From Candidatus Poseidoniaceae archaeon (GTDB lineage: Archaea > Thermoplasmatota > Poseidoniia > Poseidoniales > Poseidoniaceae), in NCBI GenBank assembly GCA_016777125.1, contig JADHSC010000003.1:79164-111237 (forward strand): 32,074 bases of DNA. Reading direction: 5' to 3'. The translations under genes were made by a program, and so were the position numbers. The notes under the pieces are model-generated. The model was not told the origin of the DNA and ran no database searches. It saw nothing but the letters and a program-made list of their open reading frames with translations. Below, piece by piece: positions 9,901 to 16,604 of this stretch; within the stretch, counting starts at the first letter, position 1, and every line of letters starts with the position of its first letter.

Positions 9901-11499
9901 TATATCCAGAGTGTAAGGCGTTTCTGAATCGTTGAAGAGATCTCCAAACCATAATGTTCGATTCAGACCTTCTTCAAGAGCAAACCATGTACCCTCATGG
10001 AGTTCAACTGCAACCATGTCCTTGTCTTTCAAGAGACGAATGGTCGAATCTTCATCAGAACTATTCCCAAGAATAAGTCCCTCATCGTATGCTGCAAAAC
10101 CATACGCATTGTCGATGCTAACATCGGTGATAATCGAGCCAGAAGGAACTCGCCAAACCCATGATTCGTTATTATAGCGTTCATATCCAAAACCACCAGG
10201 CCCCCAATGCCAAATTGCATCATCTTCTGAAACCACATGATTCACATCGCCATCAGCAAGGGTTAGTAATTCTGAACCATTTGCTTCCAAACTGATCAAT
10301 GGTACTTGCAACACCTCCAAGAGAGAAGAGTCTTCCATCAAATCACTTTGATTTTGTTTAATGGAGCGAACAAGAGAAGCCTGTATCCGTCCCAATCCCT
10401 GTGAAGAGGCAATGGTGAATGAATCACTTCCATCATCGGTCAAGAACTGCAAGCCAGAATCTTCAGCGTCAATCGTTTGATTCAACGCAAGTTCCAACTG
10501 CTCAATTAAGGGTGAATACCCATTTCTTGTTTCTTCAATACCCTTGATCGACAAACGGATTGTTGTTACATTTTGACCGGCTTGTTGCAATGTCTGAGCC
10601 GTTTGTAAATCCGTAAATATCGCAGGAGCTGTCGTTCCAGCAAGTTGTCCTTGATTGGCCATAGAAACGACATCATGGATCAAAAAGAATTGTTTGGTAC
10701 GTTCAATGCCTTCATCCGAACGAACAAACCAACCAAGTTCGATTTCATCTCCTTCATCGACTTCGAGTTCGTCAGCAAGGGCCTGATTAATGACCACAAC
10801 CGACTGATTTGAGAACCTGCTTGCCTCTTCGAGTTCAAACCATGTCAAACCATTTGAGGCAGATCCAATAAGAGCATCTTCTTGGTGCTCTAACGCAAAC
10901 CAAGGGACGTTGGGTTCAGCAATTCCTTCCGCCGTTTCGACAGAGGCAGTGGTGAGTCTACCTGCTTGGATGGAATAAATTGCATCAACATCTTGAGTTC
11001 GTAGATCCTCAACAATGGATGAAGGAATCTCAACAATTTGTCCTATTGTGGCATCATATCCTGATATTTCGATATCAGTAGATCCCCATGCCGCTTCAAC
11101 TTCTTTCCGAACGGTCTCATCTAAAGAATCACCAACGATGAGTGAGGAACTTATTATCGCGGAACCGATCATCAATCCTGCCATGAGAAGGGCTGCTTGA
11201 CGTTGACGTCGACGTAGTTGTTGCCAAGCGAGTTTGAACACAAGAAGTCTTCTTGGGCTGAGTAAGGCTTGTACTCCAAGGAGGCTCAATACTCCAAACA
11301 TGGCACTTCCGACAAAGACCGTAGATGGACCAAGACCAATCCATTCAAGAACAAAATAAGACAATATGGAATCCAAGAATGGGACGATTATGATAACTAT
11401 ACGCCTCTTGAGAGAACAATCATGGCGAAGCCCAATTGCTGCTATGGTCGCCAAAAGTGCTATGACGAAACACAAAAGCAGCAGAGCGATCAACGTCAT
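6973..11499 (-). CDS. Double-FtsX (MacB/LolCE-like) ABC transporter permease with enlarged ectodomain
   Basis: A 1508-aa membrane protein translated with the ATPase gene upstream (ATGA overlap at 11496-11499). Three hydrophobic segments occur within residues 1-80, before the usual first FtsX helix (about 104-124, after LRRRQRQAALLMAGLMIGSA). A large external region (about 130-785) precedes an FtsX helix set containing RQKEYATVRALGFTRSDL. A second permease unit follows, with its own external domain (about 1110-1360) and a C-terminal FtsX set containing SERRKHIGMLRAIGYTQG. Each half thus has the coupling-helix pattern 'R+.....LRAIG(Y/F)T'. Such proteins work with a MacB/LolD-type ATPase to move or extract lipoproteins, peptides or surface proteins, or to drive envelope enzymes. 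Residues of roughly 420-680 form an extra insertion with Trp/Gly/Asp-rich repeats (see findings). The substrate is unknown. Confidence 0.85.
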   Translation of the reverse strand: MTLIALLLLCFVIALLATIAAIGLRHDCSLKRRIVIIIVPFLDSILSYFVLEWIGLGPSTVFVGSAMFGVLSLLGVQALLSPRRLLVFKLAWQQLRRRQRQAALLMAGLMIGSAIISSSLIVGDSLDETVRKEVEAAWGSTDIEISGYDATIGQIVEIPSSIVEDLRTQDVDAIYSIQAGRLTTASVETAEGIAEPNVPWFALEHQEDALIGSASNGLTWFELEEASRFSNQSVVVINQALADELEVDEGDEIELGWFVRSDEGIERTKQFFLIHDVVSMANQGQLAGTTAPAIFTDLQTAQTLQQAGQNVTTIRLSIKGIEETRNGYSPLIEQLELALNQTIDAEDSGLQFLTDDGSDSFTIASSQGLGRIQASLVRSIKQNQSDLMEDSSLLEVLQVPLISLEANGSELLTLADGDVNHVVSEDDAIWHWGPGGFGYERYNNESWVWRVPSGSIITDVSIDNAYGFAAYDEGLILGNSSDEDSTIRLLKDKDMVAVELHEGTWFALEEGLNRTLWFGDLFNDSETPYTLDINAPSTVLNWDLEHHLGDLYLKVEGLLSIDYYKRAWRAEESTFVEISEAEWPVSSSNAPSVCTSGKGSIVSSQEAWCIESPGIIVRAVEDGSIQSIRLPILSDAGGFGTLPQMFFAIDGDVPSLNVTETELMIGDRLQMISGVANGSLNASGLFQFAFGSDDSQQLMINGSFTENDQLSQLSELESVVLGLININDGETLAAAEEDERSMLVFGSVSLEERIAIENHLNELVGFEEMSISIRTVKLDAMEQAEASSGVLSAMFLVFGSFTIAAGVLLVVTIVMMLVDVRQKEYATVRALGFTRSDLRYMTMIEGSIAAFFGCGIGSLLGTGLAWFIGIGFSSVFANAGTDVFTFHVDSSSLASGWFWGFHLSILTLFFSALWSSRLIIVHALKSVPQRIPKHVPWGIYIFLIVMAGAALGSIGLFFIGGQGVAHSMWILFGCSALLFTMPILFWVIPVLRARRKIDGTLPVFREAPRRTIGWSGVALLVWTGLPSSLDPIRNDLTPNELSFILIGLVQVFAGVSVLAALAPTMIRGLLRLPKLSSGPVLPVALSYPLQKPLRTAVVMGMFSITVFSVIVLSGYTLQFDNYSSSFVEESEGEFELMLSSSRSRPLQLEGSVEEWGLENSNIEQIDAVGRVYRAQVFLENDEETRSPYILRGVDQDFVNHGGISLYIWDEGLGDSSEEAWKSMHQRTDVVFVDASFGLESSLDGASIGIFPVKVGENITIIDSKQPSHRRVVTVGGILEQSSYLFSAGVWMPSEPVVEQYEGDLTRVYVSVSPDSEASSSFDNTGVSYYEAAGKSKGEREAAAELSEQLSLDLEKEGIQVSLIAEEVALIQSLVLSILALFEGYLSIGLVIGIAGIGVVTYRSVSERRKHIGMLRAIGYTQGMVMRIHLVEVTWVALLGILNGIVVGLLFHIGLHSAVWEKEGASLVLPWTTAIVMFLGGWILVFLATLGPVRAASKIPPSEALRSSS

Positions 11500-12185
11500 T
11501 CCTCCTCAGATGCTTGACGAAATTTACCATCTGCCATCTGAAGAATGCGGTCGCATTGTTCTGCAATCGAGTGATCGTGAGTTACAATGAGAAATGTGGT
11601 ATTGCCTACTTTACACAAGGTTCGTAACAATCCAAGTATTGATTCCGATGTTTCAGTATCAAGATTCCCTGTTGGTTCATCACAGAGGACAATCGCTGGG
11701 CGATGAACGACGGCCCGTGCTACAGCAACACGCTGCTGTTGACCTCCAGACAATTCTGCTGGGCGATGATGTAAACGATCGCCTAAACCCACCGCAGTGA
11801 GCGCTTTTGACGCTTCATCTCGTGCATCAAGAGAGGTTTTACCTTGGAGGAGAAGAGGTAATTCAACGTTCTCTAAGGCAGTCATTACAGGTAAGAGATT
11901 GAATTCTTGAAAGATGAAACCCATGTTTGAACCACGAACACGTGTTCGAACATCATCATTGGATCCATACAGGTTTTGTCCGTTGATTGCAACTGAGCCA
12001 GATGATGGTTCATCTATTCCTGAAAGAACATTGAGCAAGGTTGTTTTTCCACATCCTGAAGGCCCCATGATAGCCACCATGGTACCCTGTTCAACCTCAA
12101 GTGAGACATCCTCAACAGCCTTGATGACCGATTCACCAGATTCATAGAGTTTCCACAACCCTTCCGCCTTCAATGCTAACGCCAT
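11496..12185 (-). CDS. ABC transporter ATP-binding protein (MacB/LolD family)
   Basis: A 229-aa ATPase. Walker A is GPSGCGKTTLL (about residues 40-50), the signature is LSGGQQQRVAVARA (about 143-156), Walker B is AIVLCDEPTGNLDT (about 163-176), and the switch His is in LIVTHD. Length and motifs fit the LolD/MacB/FtsE group, whose partners are FtsX-type permeases, and such a permease follows with a 4-nt overlap. I chose the ATG at 12185 (MALALKAEGLWKLYESG) because family members begin there and a TATA-like box lies about 25 nt upstream. The open frame extends to 12281, but that extension runs through the promoter. The two proteins would form an energised membrane exporter or extractor. Confidence 0.92.
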   Translation of the reverse strand: MALALKAEGLWKLYESGESVIKAVEDVSLEVEQGTMVAIMGPSGCGKTTLLNVLSGIDEPSSGSVAINGQNLYGSNDDVRTRVRGSNMGFIFQEFNLLPVMTALENVELPLLLQGKTSLDARDEASKALTAVGLGDRLHHRPAELSGGQQQRVAVARAVVHRPAIVLCDEPTGNLDTETSESILGLLRTLCKVGNTTFLIVTHDHSIAEQCDRILQMADGKFRQASEEE

Positions 12186-12204
12186 GCAAAACGATACTGC
12201 TGCG

Positions 12205-12215
12205 TATTGATAAAC
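12205..12215. promoter_or_regulatory. Shared TATA-like element between ABC ATPase and MoaD-like genes
   Basis: The plus strand reads TATTGATAAAC and the minus strand GTTTATCAATA. It lies about 25 nt from the ABC ATPase ATG (12185, leftward) and about 26 nt from the MoaD-like ATG (12236, rightward). Both distances match leaderless transcription, and no other TATA-like sequence is in this 50-nt gap. Confidence 0.45.
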
Positions 12216-12235
12216 TACCGCATGAATCCTGATGC

Positions 12236-12484
12236 ATGACCGAAGTTGCAGGGTATGTACGCGTGTTGGCGTTTGGCCCAATCGCTGAAGCTATTGGTTC
12301 AAGAACTTCCAAAGTGGAATGGCATCATGGAATGAGTATCGAAGATATTGTTCATACACTCGATATGCAACACTGGATTGGGCAAGGCCTTGCTGTGGCT
12401 TTGAATGGGGAGAGGTGCCCTTTGGACATTCATCCACAACAAGGCGATGAAGTCGCTCTTCTCCCTCCTGTCTCCGGTGGCTGA
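12236..12484 (+). CDS. MoaD/ThiS-family ubiquitin-like sulfur carrier
   Basis: An 82-aa beta-grasp protein ending in LLPPVSGG. The diglycine end is the family hallmark: an E1-like enzyme adenylates it and it is then thiocarboxylated. The N-terminal pattern VRVLAFGPIAEAIG resembles MoaD (VRVLLFA.LRE..G), so donation of sulfur for molybdopterin is the best guess. Archaeal relatives also serve tRNA thiolation or protein modification as SAMPs. No moaE or E1 gene is in the window to decide. The gene is probably leaderless (TATA-like box about 26 nt upstream) and may be co-transcribed with tatA. Confidence 0.85.
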   Translation: MTEVAGYVRVLAFGPIAEAIGSRTSKVEWHHGMSIEDIVHTLDMQHWIGQGLAVALNGERCPLDIHPQQGDEVALLPPVSGG

Positions 12485-12555
12485 ACGATACAATTCGCCC
12501 TTAAGCGATGGTAAGCCTTGAAAGCAAGAACCTACAGGACCGTATAGGGAATACA

Positions 12556-12858
12556 ATGGCATTTAGTCCAGGACCACTCGAAATCGTTATTCTTTTGGCC
12601 ATCTTCTTTATTCTGTTTGGTGCTGAACGCTTACCAAAAATGGCAAATGCTCTCGGCCGTTCTAAGGGCGAGTTTAACAAAGGACTTTCAGAAGCAACAA
12701 CTGCTGCTACAATCGCTGATTTAGAAGCAGGCGGGAAAACTCCTGACCAGGTCCTCATGGACCGTGCAAAAGCCGTTGGAATTGACCCCGAAGGAATGCC
12801 TGTTGAGGAATTAGAAAAGAAAGTCAAGGCCCTTGAAACTCTCAGCGATGAAGAGTGA
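12556..12858 (+). CDS. tatA: Sec-independent protein translocase TatA/TatE family
   Basis: A 100-aa protein starting MAFSPGPLEIVILLAIFFILFG. A single short N-terminal membrane helix is followed by the FG hinge (FGAERLPKMANALGRSKGEF) and an amphipathic helix, the standard TatA layout. The rest is an acidic soluble tail with a predicted helix (VEELEKKVKALETLSDEE). TatA oligomers form the pathway that exports folded proteins together with TatC, which is not in this window. I chose the ATG at 12556 rather than 12508 because family members begin just before the GP.E motif. The stop codon touches that of the convergent nob1 gene exactly. Confidence 0.88.
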   Translation: MAFSPGPLEIVILLAIFFILFGAERLPKMANALGRSKGEFNKGLSEATTAATIADLEAGGKTPDQVLMDRAKAVGIDPEGMPVEELEKKVKALETLSDEE

Positions 12859-13347
12859 TTAGCCTCGCTTCAATTTCATCGGCGAACCACATCGATCACA
12901 GAGTTGAACATCATCTTTTTTCGATTGTTTCGCATCTGCCGGCACATCTTCTTCCGCCCTGCAACCAATGCATCGTAAAATCCATTTCCACTGCTTTTTG
13001 CCACCCTTTGTCAAAACACCTTCAACTGGGATGCCTGCCTTGCGAGCAACATTCTTCATTCGATAATCATCTGTAATCAAAGGAAGATTTAGATCGATAG
13101 CCAATGCGAGGATATCAACATCAACTGGTGAGAGACGTGGCAAGTCCCCTGTTTCTGAAGCGATTTGCTTCGCTCGTTCAAGAGCGGTTTCGAGTGGCAC
13201 TTGCCAATCAAGTGATGCAGTTTCCATTAACATCGAACGTTGTTCATCAACTCTGAGTAACTCTTCTTGTTGAGATACTGCAACGATTCCACCTCGACAT
13301 CTCTCAACTGGCCAATGAAGGAGGGCAGCAGTATCAAGGACGCGCAT
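12859..13347 (-). CDS. nob1: Nob1-like rRNA endonuclease (PIN domain plus zinc ribbon)
   Basis: A 162-aa protein. The PIN domain starts MRVLDTAALL (catalytic Asp5) and has further acidic residues in SPVDVDILALA and ITDDYRMKNVA, as expected for a metal-dependent nuclease. A zinc ribbon follows: KWILRCIGC then a charged linker and CDRCGSPMK, giving four Cys. This is the order found in Nob1, which cleaves the 3' end of pre-16S/18S rRNA during small-subunit maturation. The length is typical of archaeal Nob1. The gene is divergent from the DedA-family gene and tail-to-tail with tatA. Confidence 0.87.
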   Translation of the reverse strand: MRVLDTAALLHWPVERCRGGIVAVSQQEELLRVDEQRSMLMETASLDWQVPLETALERAKQIASETGDLPRLSPVDVDILALAIDLNLPLITDDYRMKNVARKAGIPVEGVLTKGGKKQWKWILRCIGCRAEEDVPADAKQSKKDDVQLCDRCGSPMKLKRG

Positions 13348-13425
13348 TGTATTTTGCTAGGGAATCGATGTAAAGAAGGCACCGATGACCCATATGCTCA
13401 AGAAGCAACATCAACAGCAAGAACT

Positions 13426-14025
13426 ATGATTGGTGAAGAGGTCATACTCGACTTCTTTGAATCGTTTGGGCCATTAGCGTTGGCTCTCCTCTCATTTACG
13501 GAGGCCATTATCCAGCCAATACCACCCGATGTGCTGTTTTTACCGATGGCCTATGATGCAAGAGACAATGAAAGCTTACTGATCTGGCTTTGGATAGTTG
13601 TGACAGTATCATCCGTTTTTGGTGCTGTAATTGGCCACGCACTTGGGAAAAGATATGGAAGCAAATTGGTCGATAAGTTTGGCAAGCCCCATCACCGCCA
13701 ACAACTCGAAAAGATGTTTGAGCGATATGGAACGCTTGGTATGTTCATCGCTGCAGTTTCACCGTTACCCTACAAGGTCTTTGGATGGATTGCTGGAGCG
13801 AGTGACATGAAATTAAGACCGTTTATCATAGCCGGAATTTTTGGAAGAGGTCTTCGATTTGGACTTGAAGCACTTTTCATATTCATGTATGGAGAGTCTG
13901 CAATTAAGGCCGTTGAATGGGTATTGGAGCGTGAATTACTGATGGGAATTATCCTCATAATTACTCTCAGCGCCGTTCTTTGGTGGCTCATGAGGACAAA
14001 TACTACACCAGTTCAGCAGGAATGA
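13426..14025 (+). CDS. DedA/YqaA-family (SNARE-associated) membrane protein
   Basis: A 199-aa polytopic protein from the ATG at 13426 (MIGEEVILDFFESFGPLAL). The motif FTEAIIQPIPPDVLFLP matches the 'FtEs..pPiPpd' entrance loop of YqaA/DedA proteins, and GTLGMFIAAVSPLPYKVFGWIAGAS matches the second re-entrant loop. Recently studied members of this superfamily act in phospholipid translocation or recycling of lipid carriers and in membrane-potential maintenance; which of these applies here is unknown. The open frame can be extended to 13267, but that part overlaps nob1 and lacks any family similarity. A TATA-like CATATG lies at 13391-13396. Confidence 0.82.
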   Translation: MIGEEVILDFFESFGPLALALLSFTEAIIQPIPPDVLFLPMAYDARDNESLLIWLWIVVTVSSVFGAVIGHALGKRYGSKLVDKFGKPHHRQQLEKMFERYGTLGMFIAAVSPLPYKVFGWIAGASDMKLRPFIIAGIFGRGLRFGLEALFIFMYGESAIKAVEWVLERELLMGIILIITLSAVLWWLMRTNTTPVQQE

Positions 14026-14051
14026 AACTTTCAGAAATGAGTTCACTGGGC

Positions 14052-14705
14052 TTAGTTTCTTCCTTGATTGAACCAAGCATTGATGATCAACGATTCAGCG
14101 ATTTGAAGATGCTCTGCAACTGTACCTTGCTTGAGGCCAATAGAATCTGCGATGTCTCTTTGACGACATTTACGAGGTGCATTGTAGTAACCCATCTTGA
14201 TAGCAGCTTCAAGAACCTCTTTCCGCCTTAGAGGAAGTCCTGGAGCCGTATCCCACTGACCCTGGAAATTATTGTTCACACTGATCTTGAACGTATCTCC
14301 AAACAATTCGATAAGTTGTTTACGGGCCTTCGCTAATCCTGCTGAATTTCCTTGCAACGTGAGTATCAGTTCATCTGAATTGAGCAAAGATGGTGATGTA
14401 GGCCAAACGTCATCAAACATTGACATTATTTGAGGAAGCGGCCCAGTCATCCTTGCTGAGAAAATTGCAGACACATCATTGAACTCATAGATTTTGAGAA
14501 TCTCAAGTGATTCATTTTTTGAAAATGCTTGGAATTCTTTTAATGACCTAAAGACGCCTTTCAAAAGATAGACTGGATGTTTATTATCGGCTTTCAATTC
14601 CTTTAGAAGTTCAACCGAATCAAATACATCCAGTAATGCAACACCTGGAATAGAATTCGCTGCACCAAGTTCTGTGGAGATTTTGACCTGCATAACCCTA
14701 AGCAT
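14052..14705 (-). CDS. HTH_10 (Bat-type) transcriptional regulator
   Basis: A 217-aa protein. The C-terminal region LPLRRKEVLEAAIKMGYYN...RQRDIADSIGLKQGTVAEHLQIAE is a clear HTH_10 domain, the helix-turn-helix of the bacterioopsin activator group common in Halobacteria and Thermoplasmatota. The N-terminal about 160 residues match no sensor domain I recognise, though alternating beta/alpha sequence suggests a ligand-binding fold. I place the start at the ATG at 14705 (MLRVMQVKIS) because a strong TATA box (14731-14740) puts transcription near 14710. The longer frame up to 14780 would begin upstream of the promoter. Targets are unknown; neighbouring redox genes or the gene itself are candidates. 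Confidence 0.82.
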   Translation of the reverse strand: MLRVMQVKISTELGAANSIPGVALLDVFDSVELLKELKADNKHPVYLLKGVFRSLKEFQAFSKNESLEILKIYEFNDVSAIFSARMTGPLPQIMSMFDDVWPTSPSLLNSDELILTLQGNSAGLAKARKQLIELFGDTFKISVNNNFQGQWDTAPGLPLRRKEVLEAAIKMGYYNAPRKCRQRDIADSIGLKQGTVAEHLQIAESLIINAWFNQGRN

Positions 14706-14730
14706 TTGAAAACCTCTCATGATAGGTTTG

Positions 14731-14740
14731 GCATATATAA
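14731..14740 (-). promoter_or_regulatory. TATA box of the HTH_10 regulator gene
   Basis: TTATATATGC on the minus strand. Its centre is about 31 nt upstream of the ATG at 14705, which gives a leader of 0-6 nt and rules out the longer start at 14780. Confidence 0.65.
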
Positions 14741-14783
14741 CACAGGTATAAACTTCTTGGTTCTTATGAACGAAGTTCATCTT

Positions 14784-14861
14784 TGGTGCTCGTGCCGGGA
14801 TTCGAACCCGGGTCGGCGGGATGAAAACCCACTATGATGGACCTGGCTACACCACACGAGC
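14784..14861 (-). tRNA. tRNA-Glu (UUC)
   Basis: The minus-strand cloverleaf has acceptor GCTCGTG pairing perfectly with CACGAGC. The D-arm begins GGTGTAG, the anticodon stem is GTGGG/CCCGC around loop TTTTCAT (anticodon TTC), and the T-arm is CCGGG TTCGAAT CCCGG. Discriminator A and the CCA end (14784-14786) are encoded. The D-arm and GGTGTAG start match archaeal tRNA-Glu. No intron is present. A GGTTATCAACA sequence 24-34 nt upstream may be its box A. Confidence 0.95.
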
Positions 14862-14884
14862 CGATGTTCTGCCGACCAATCTCT

Positions 14885-14895
14885 TGTTGATAACC
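14885..14895 (-). promoter_or_regulatory. Possible box A of tRNA-Glu
   Basis: GGTTATCAACA on the minus strand lies 24-34 nt before the tRNA 5' end. It resembles the TTTATCAAT-type elements near 12210 and 16313, but this is a weak match with no other support. Confidence 0.3.
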
Positions 14896-14911
14896 GTTGG
14901 CCATGTGAGGG

Positions 14912-15754
14912 CTAGGCAAGTGTACCATTTTGGAAATCCAGAACGGCTTGATGTATCTCTTCTCGAGTATTCATTACAAACGGACCATAGCGAGCGATTG
15001 GCTCGTTCAATTCAGGACCTCCCATTAGCAGGAATTCAGCCCCAATATCACCCGTTTTGAAGTCTATTTTATCGCCTTGTGTCAAGAGACCTAGTTGACC
15101 GTCTTCGACTGTTTTCCCTTCGATTGAGAGTGCTCCTCCAAAGACATATGCCATTACGTTTAGATCCGATTGAATGGAATGTGTAAACGAACTATTTGGT
15201 TCCATTTTGATATGAATGAGTTGAATTGGAATCACTGTATCAATAACTGCTGAAACGCCCAATGCATCACCTGCAATAACGACAGCTTGGATTTGCCCGT
15301 CTTCACTGGTTGCTTTTGGAATTTGACTCGCAGGGATATCTTGGTATCTCGGTTGCATCATTTTGTGTTCGGATGGTAGATTTACCCATATTTGGAATCC
15401 ATGTGTAAGACCCCCTGTTTCATAGAATTCCTCTTGAGGCAGTTCTGAATGAATCACACCACGACCAGCAGTCATCCATTGGACATCACCAGGATTGATT
15501 TCACCTCGATTCCCTGCACTATCAGCGTGCTGCATAGCGCCCTCAAGCAAATAGGTCACCGTTTCAAATCCACGATGAGGATGGTCTGGAGCCCCTATTG
15601 CTTCTCTTGGCCCCCATTCGACAGGACCCATTTCATCAAGGAGCAAGAAAGGGCTCATAAGTGACCCCATGGCAGCGGGTCTACGTACAGGAAAGCCTCC
15701 TCCTTCGAGTGTTCGATGTGTTGGCGCTGTCATTTTTACTGATCGGTTTGTCAT
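14912..15754 (-). CDS. Pirin family protein
   Basis: A 280-aa bicupin. The N-terminal cupin has the metal-binding pattern DHPHRGFETVTYLLEG and GRGVIHSELP (two His, then His and Glu), and GVQIW-like GFQIWVNLP follows, as in pirins. The C-terminal cupin (about 165-270) carries the usual FLLMGGPELNEPIARYGPFVMN ending. Bacterial pirins have been linked to quercetin-2,3-dioxygenase activity, oxidative stress responses and metabolic control; the archaeal role is not established. The ATG overlaps the stop of the FMN reductase gene (ATGA at 15751-15754), so both come from one mRNA and are translationally coupled, pointing to a shared redox or quinone-related task. Confidence 0.92.
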   Translation of the reverse strand: MTNRSVKMTAPTHRTLEGGGFPVRRPAAMGSLMSPFLLLDEMGPVEWGPREAIGAPDHPHRGFETVTYLLEGAMQHADSAGNRGEINPGDVQWMTAGRGVIHSELPQEEFYETGGLTHGFQIWVNLPSEHKMMQPRYQDIPASQIPKATSEDGQIQAVVIAGDALGVSAVIDTVIPIQLIHIKMEPNSSFTHSIQSDLNVMAYVFGGALSIEGKTVEDGQLGLLTQGDKIDFKTGDIGAEFLLMGGPELNEPIARYGPFVMNTREEIHQAVLDFQNGTLA

Positions 15755-16251
15755 TGTATCACCCTGTTTACGAGATCATCCATCGTGGATTGTGAAAATT
15801 CTTTTGATTTGTTCAGAGTCATTGAACGACCGATAATATTGCTGCCAAGATGGGAAAATTGTTGCCTCATGGCCATCAAGCAATGCGCACCACCGCCTCC
15901 GCTGTGGGTTGCTAACAAGACCGTTTTATTGTTGAACAGATGGCGGAAGTCGTCGCTTTGAACTGATAACCAAGCGATGCAGTTGTTCAGAACAGGAGGC
16001 ATAACGCCGTTGTATTCTGGGGCACAAACAACGAGTGCTGGTGCGTCCGAAATCAAATCCGACAATGCACTTGTGTCAGGAGCAGCATTCGAATCCTCTT
16101 CCGCTTCGGGCGTATACACGGGCCAGTTTAACTGGGTCAAGTCAACAACTTCCGAGTTTCCGCCTTTGTCAGTGAATGTATCGCAGAATTTGTTGGCTAA
16201 AACATAGTTTTTACCAGATGAGGCAGCAAGAATGACGACACTACCAACCAT
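15751..16251 (-). CDS. NADPH-dependent FMN reductase (flavodoxin-like)
   Basis: A 166-aa flavodoxin-fold protein. It starts MVGSVVILAASSGKNYVLANKF, where the Ser-rich loop binds the FMN phosphate, and it contains VVCAPEYNGVMPPVLNNCIAWLS, the classical '.PEYNg..p..LKNaiDw.s' signature. Family members (azoreductase, quinone or chromate reductase, SsuE-like) transfer hydride from NAD(P)H to FMN and on to quinones or other acceptors. The upstream codon TTG at 16257 could extend the protein by two residues, but a TATA box (16271-16278) is about 23 nt from the ATG at 16251, indicating leaderless expression. It forms an operon with pirin and is divergent from a glutaredoxin. Confidence 0.9.
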   Translation of the reverse strand: MVGSVVILAASSGKNYVLANKFCDTFTDKGGNSEVVDLTQLNWPVYTPEAEEDSNAAPDTSALSDLISDAPALVVCAPEYNGVMPPVLNNCIAWLSVQSDDFRHLFNNKTVLLATHSGGGGAHCLMAMRQQFSHLGSNIIGRSMTLNKSKEFSQSTMDDLVNRVIQ

Positions 16252-16270
16252 GTTCAATCTAGGAGACTAA

Positions 16271-16278
16271 GATATATC
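16271..16278 (-). promoter_or_regulatory. TATA box of the FMN reductase-pirin operon
   Basis: GATATATC lies with its centre about 23 nt upstream of the ATG at 16251. The distance implies a leaderless mRNA. Confidence 0.6.
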
Positions 16279-16307
16279 AAGCGTTGGTATTTACCATAAA
16301 ACCATGA

Positions 16308-16317
16308 CTTTATCAAT
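16308..16317 (+). promoter_or_regulatory. TATA-like element of the glutaredoxin gene
   Basis: CTTTATCAAT is centred about 25 nt upstream of the ATG at 16338 and implies a leaderless mRNA. It shares the core TTTATCAAT with the element between the ABC ATPase and MoaD-like genes. Confidence 0.5.
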
Positions 16318-16337
16318 GAAGGTCATGAGAGTAGGTC

Positions 16338-16604
16338 ATGTTTGTGGAACTCTTGGAGAAGCACCAGGGTCAATTTCTTATATTCTCAGGGAAGTTCTGC
16401 GGATATTGCACAGCAGCAAAACGATTTCTTGACCAAAAGAAACTCCCATACACGGAGATTTCCTTTGATAGTGAGCCATCGCAATTGAGAGAAGAAGTAG
16501 TTGAAGCAACCCATCACAGAACTGTCCCCGTCATCTTTGACTTACGAACTGAAGAGCGAATCTTCATCGGCGGTTTTGATGAATTGAATAAATATCCTTT
16601 GTGA
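16338..16604 (+). CDS. Glutaredoxin
   Basis: An 88-aa thioredoxin-fold protein. The active-site pair CGYC lies at residues 21-24 (FSGKFCGYCTAAKRFL), the cis-Pro loop is TVPVIFD (about residue 63), and the family GG-D motif is FIGGFDELNKY. It would reduce disulfides or mixed disulfides in the cytoplasm; the low-molecular thiol used in this lineage is not clear from sequence. The gene is divergent from the FMN reductase-pirin operon, which suggests a small redox island. Its stop codon touches that of the convergent hydrolase gene. Confidence 0.92.
   Translation: MFVELLEKHQGQFLIFSGKFCGYCTAAKRFLDQKKLPYTEISFDSEPSQLREEVVEATHHRTVPVIFDLRTEERIFIGGFDELNKYPL

Noticed and set aside
12186-12281. Longer start for the ABC ATPase at 12281
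   Set aside because: The added 32 residues lie over the promoter and part of the divergent MoaD-like gene, and the family begins at MALALKAEG.
13267-13425. Longer start for the DedA-family protein at 13267
   Set aside because: It overlaps nob1 by 81 nt and the added residues have no membrane-protein or family character.
14706-14780. Longer start for the HTH_10 regulator at 14780
   Set aside because: It would start upstream of the TATA box and almost touch the tRNA 3' end.
14766-14780. Palindrome ATGAAC-GAA-GTTCAT just after tRNA-Glu
   Set aside because: A 6-bp stem with a 3-nt loop and no T-run; it could be a processing signal or chance, with no further support.
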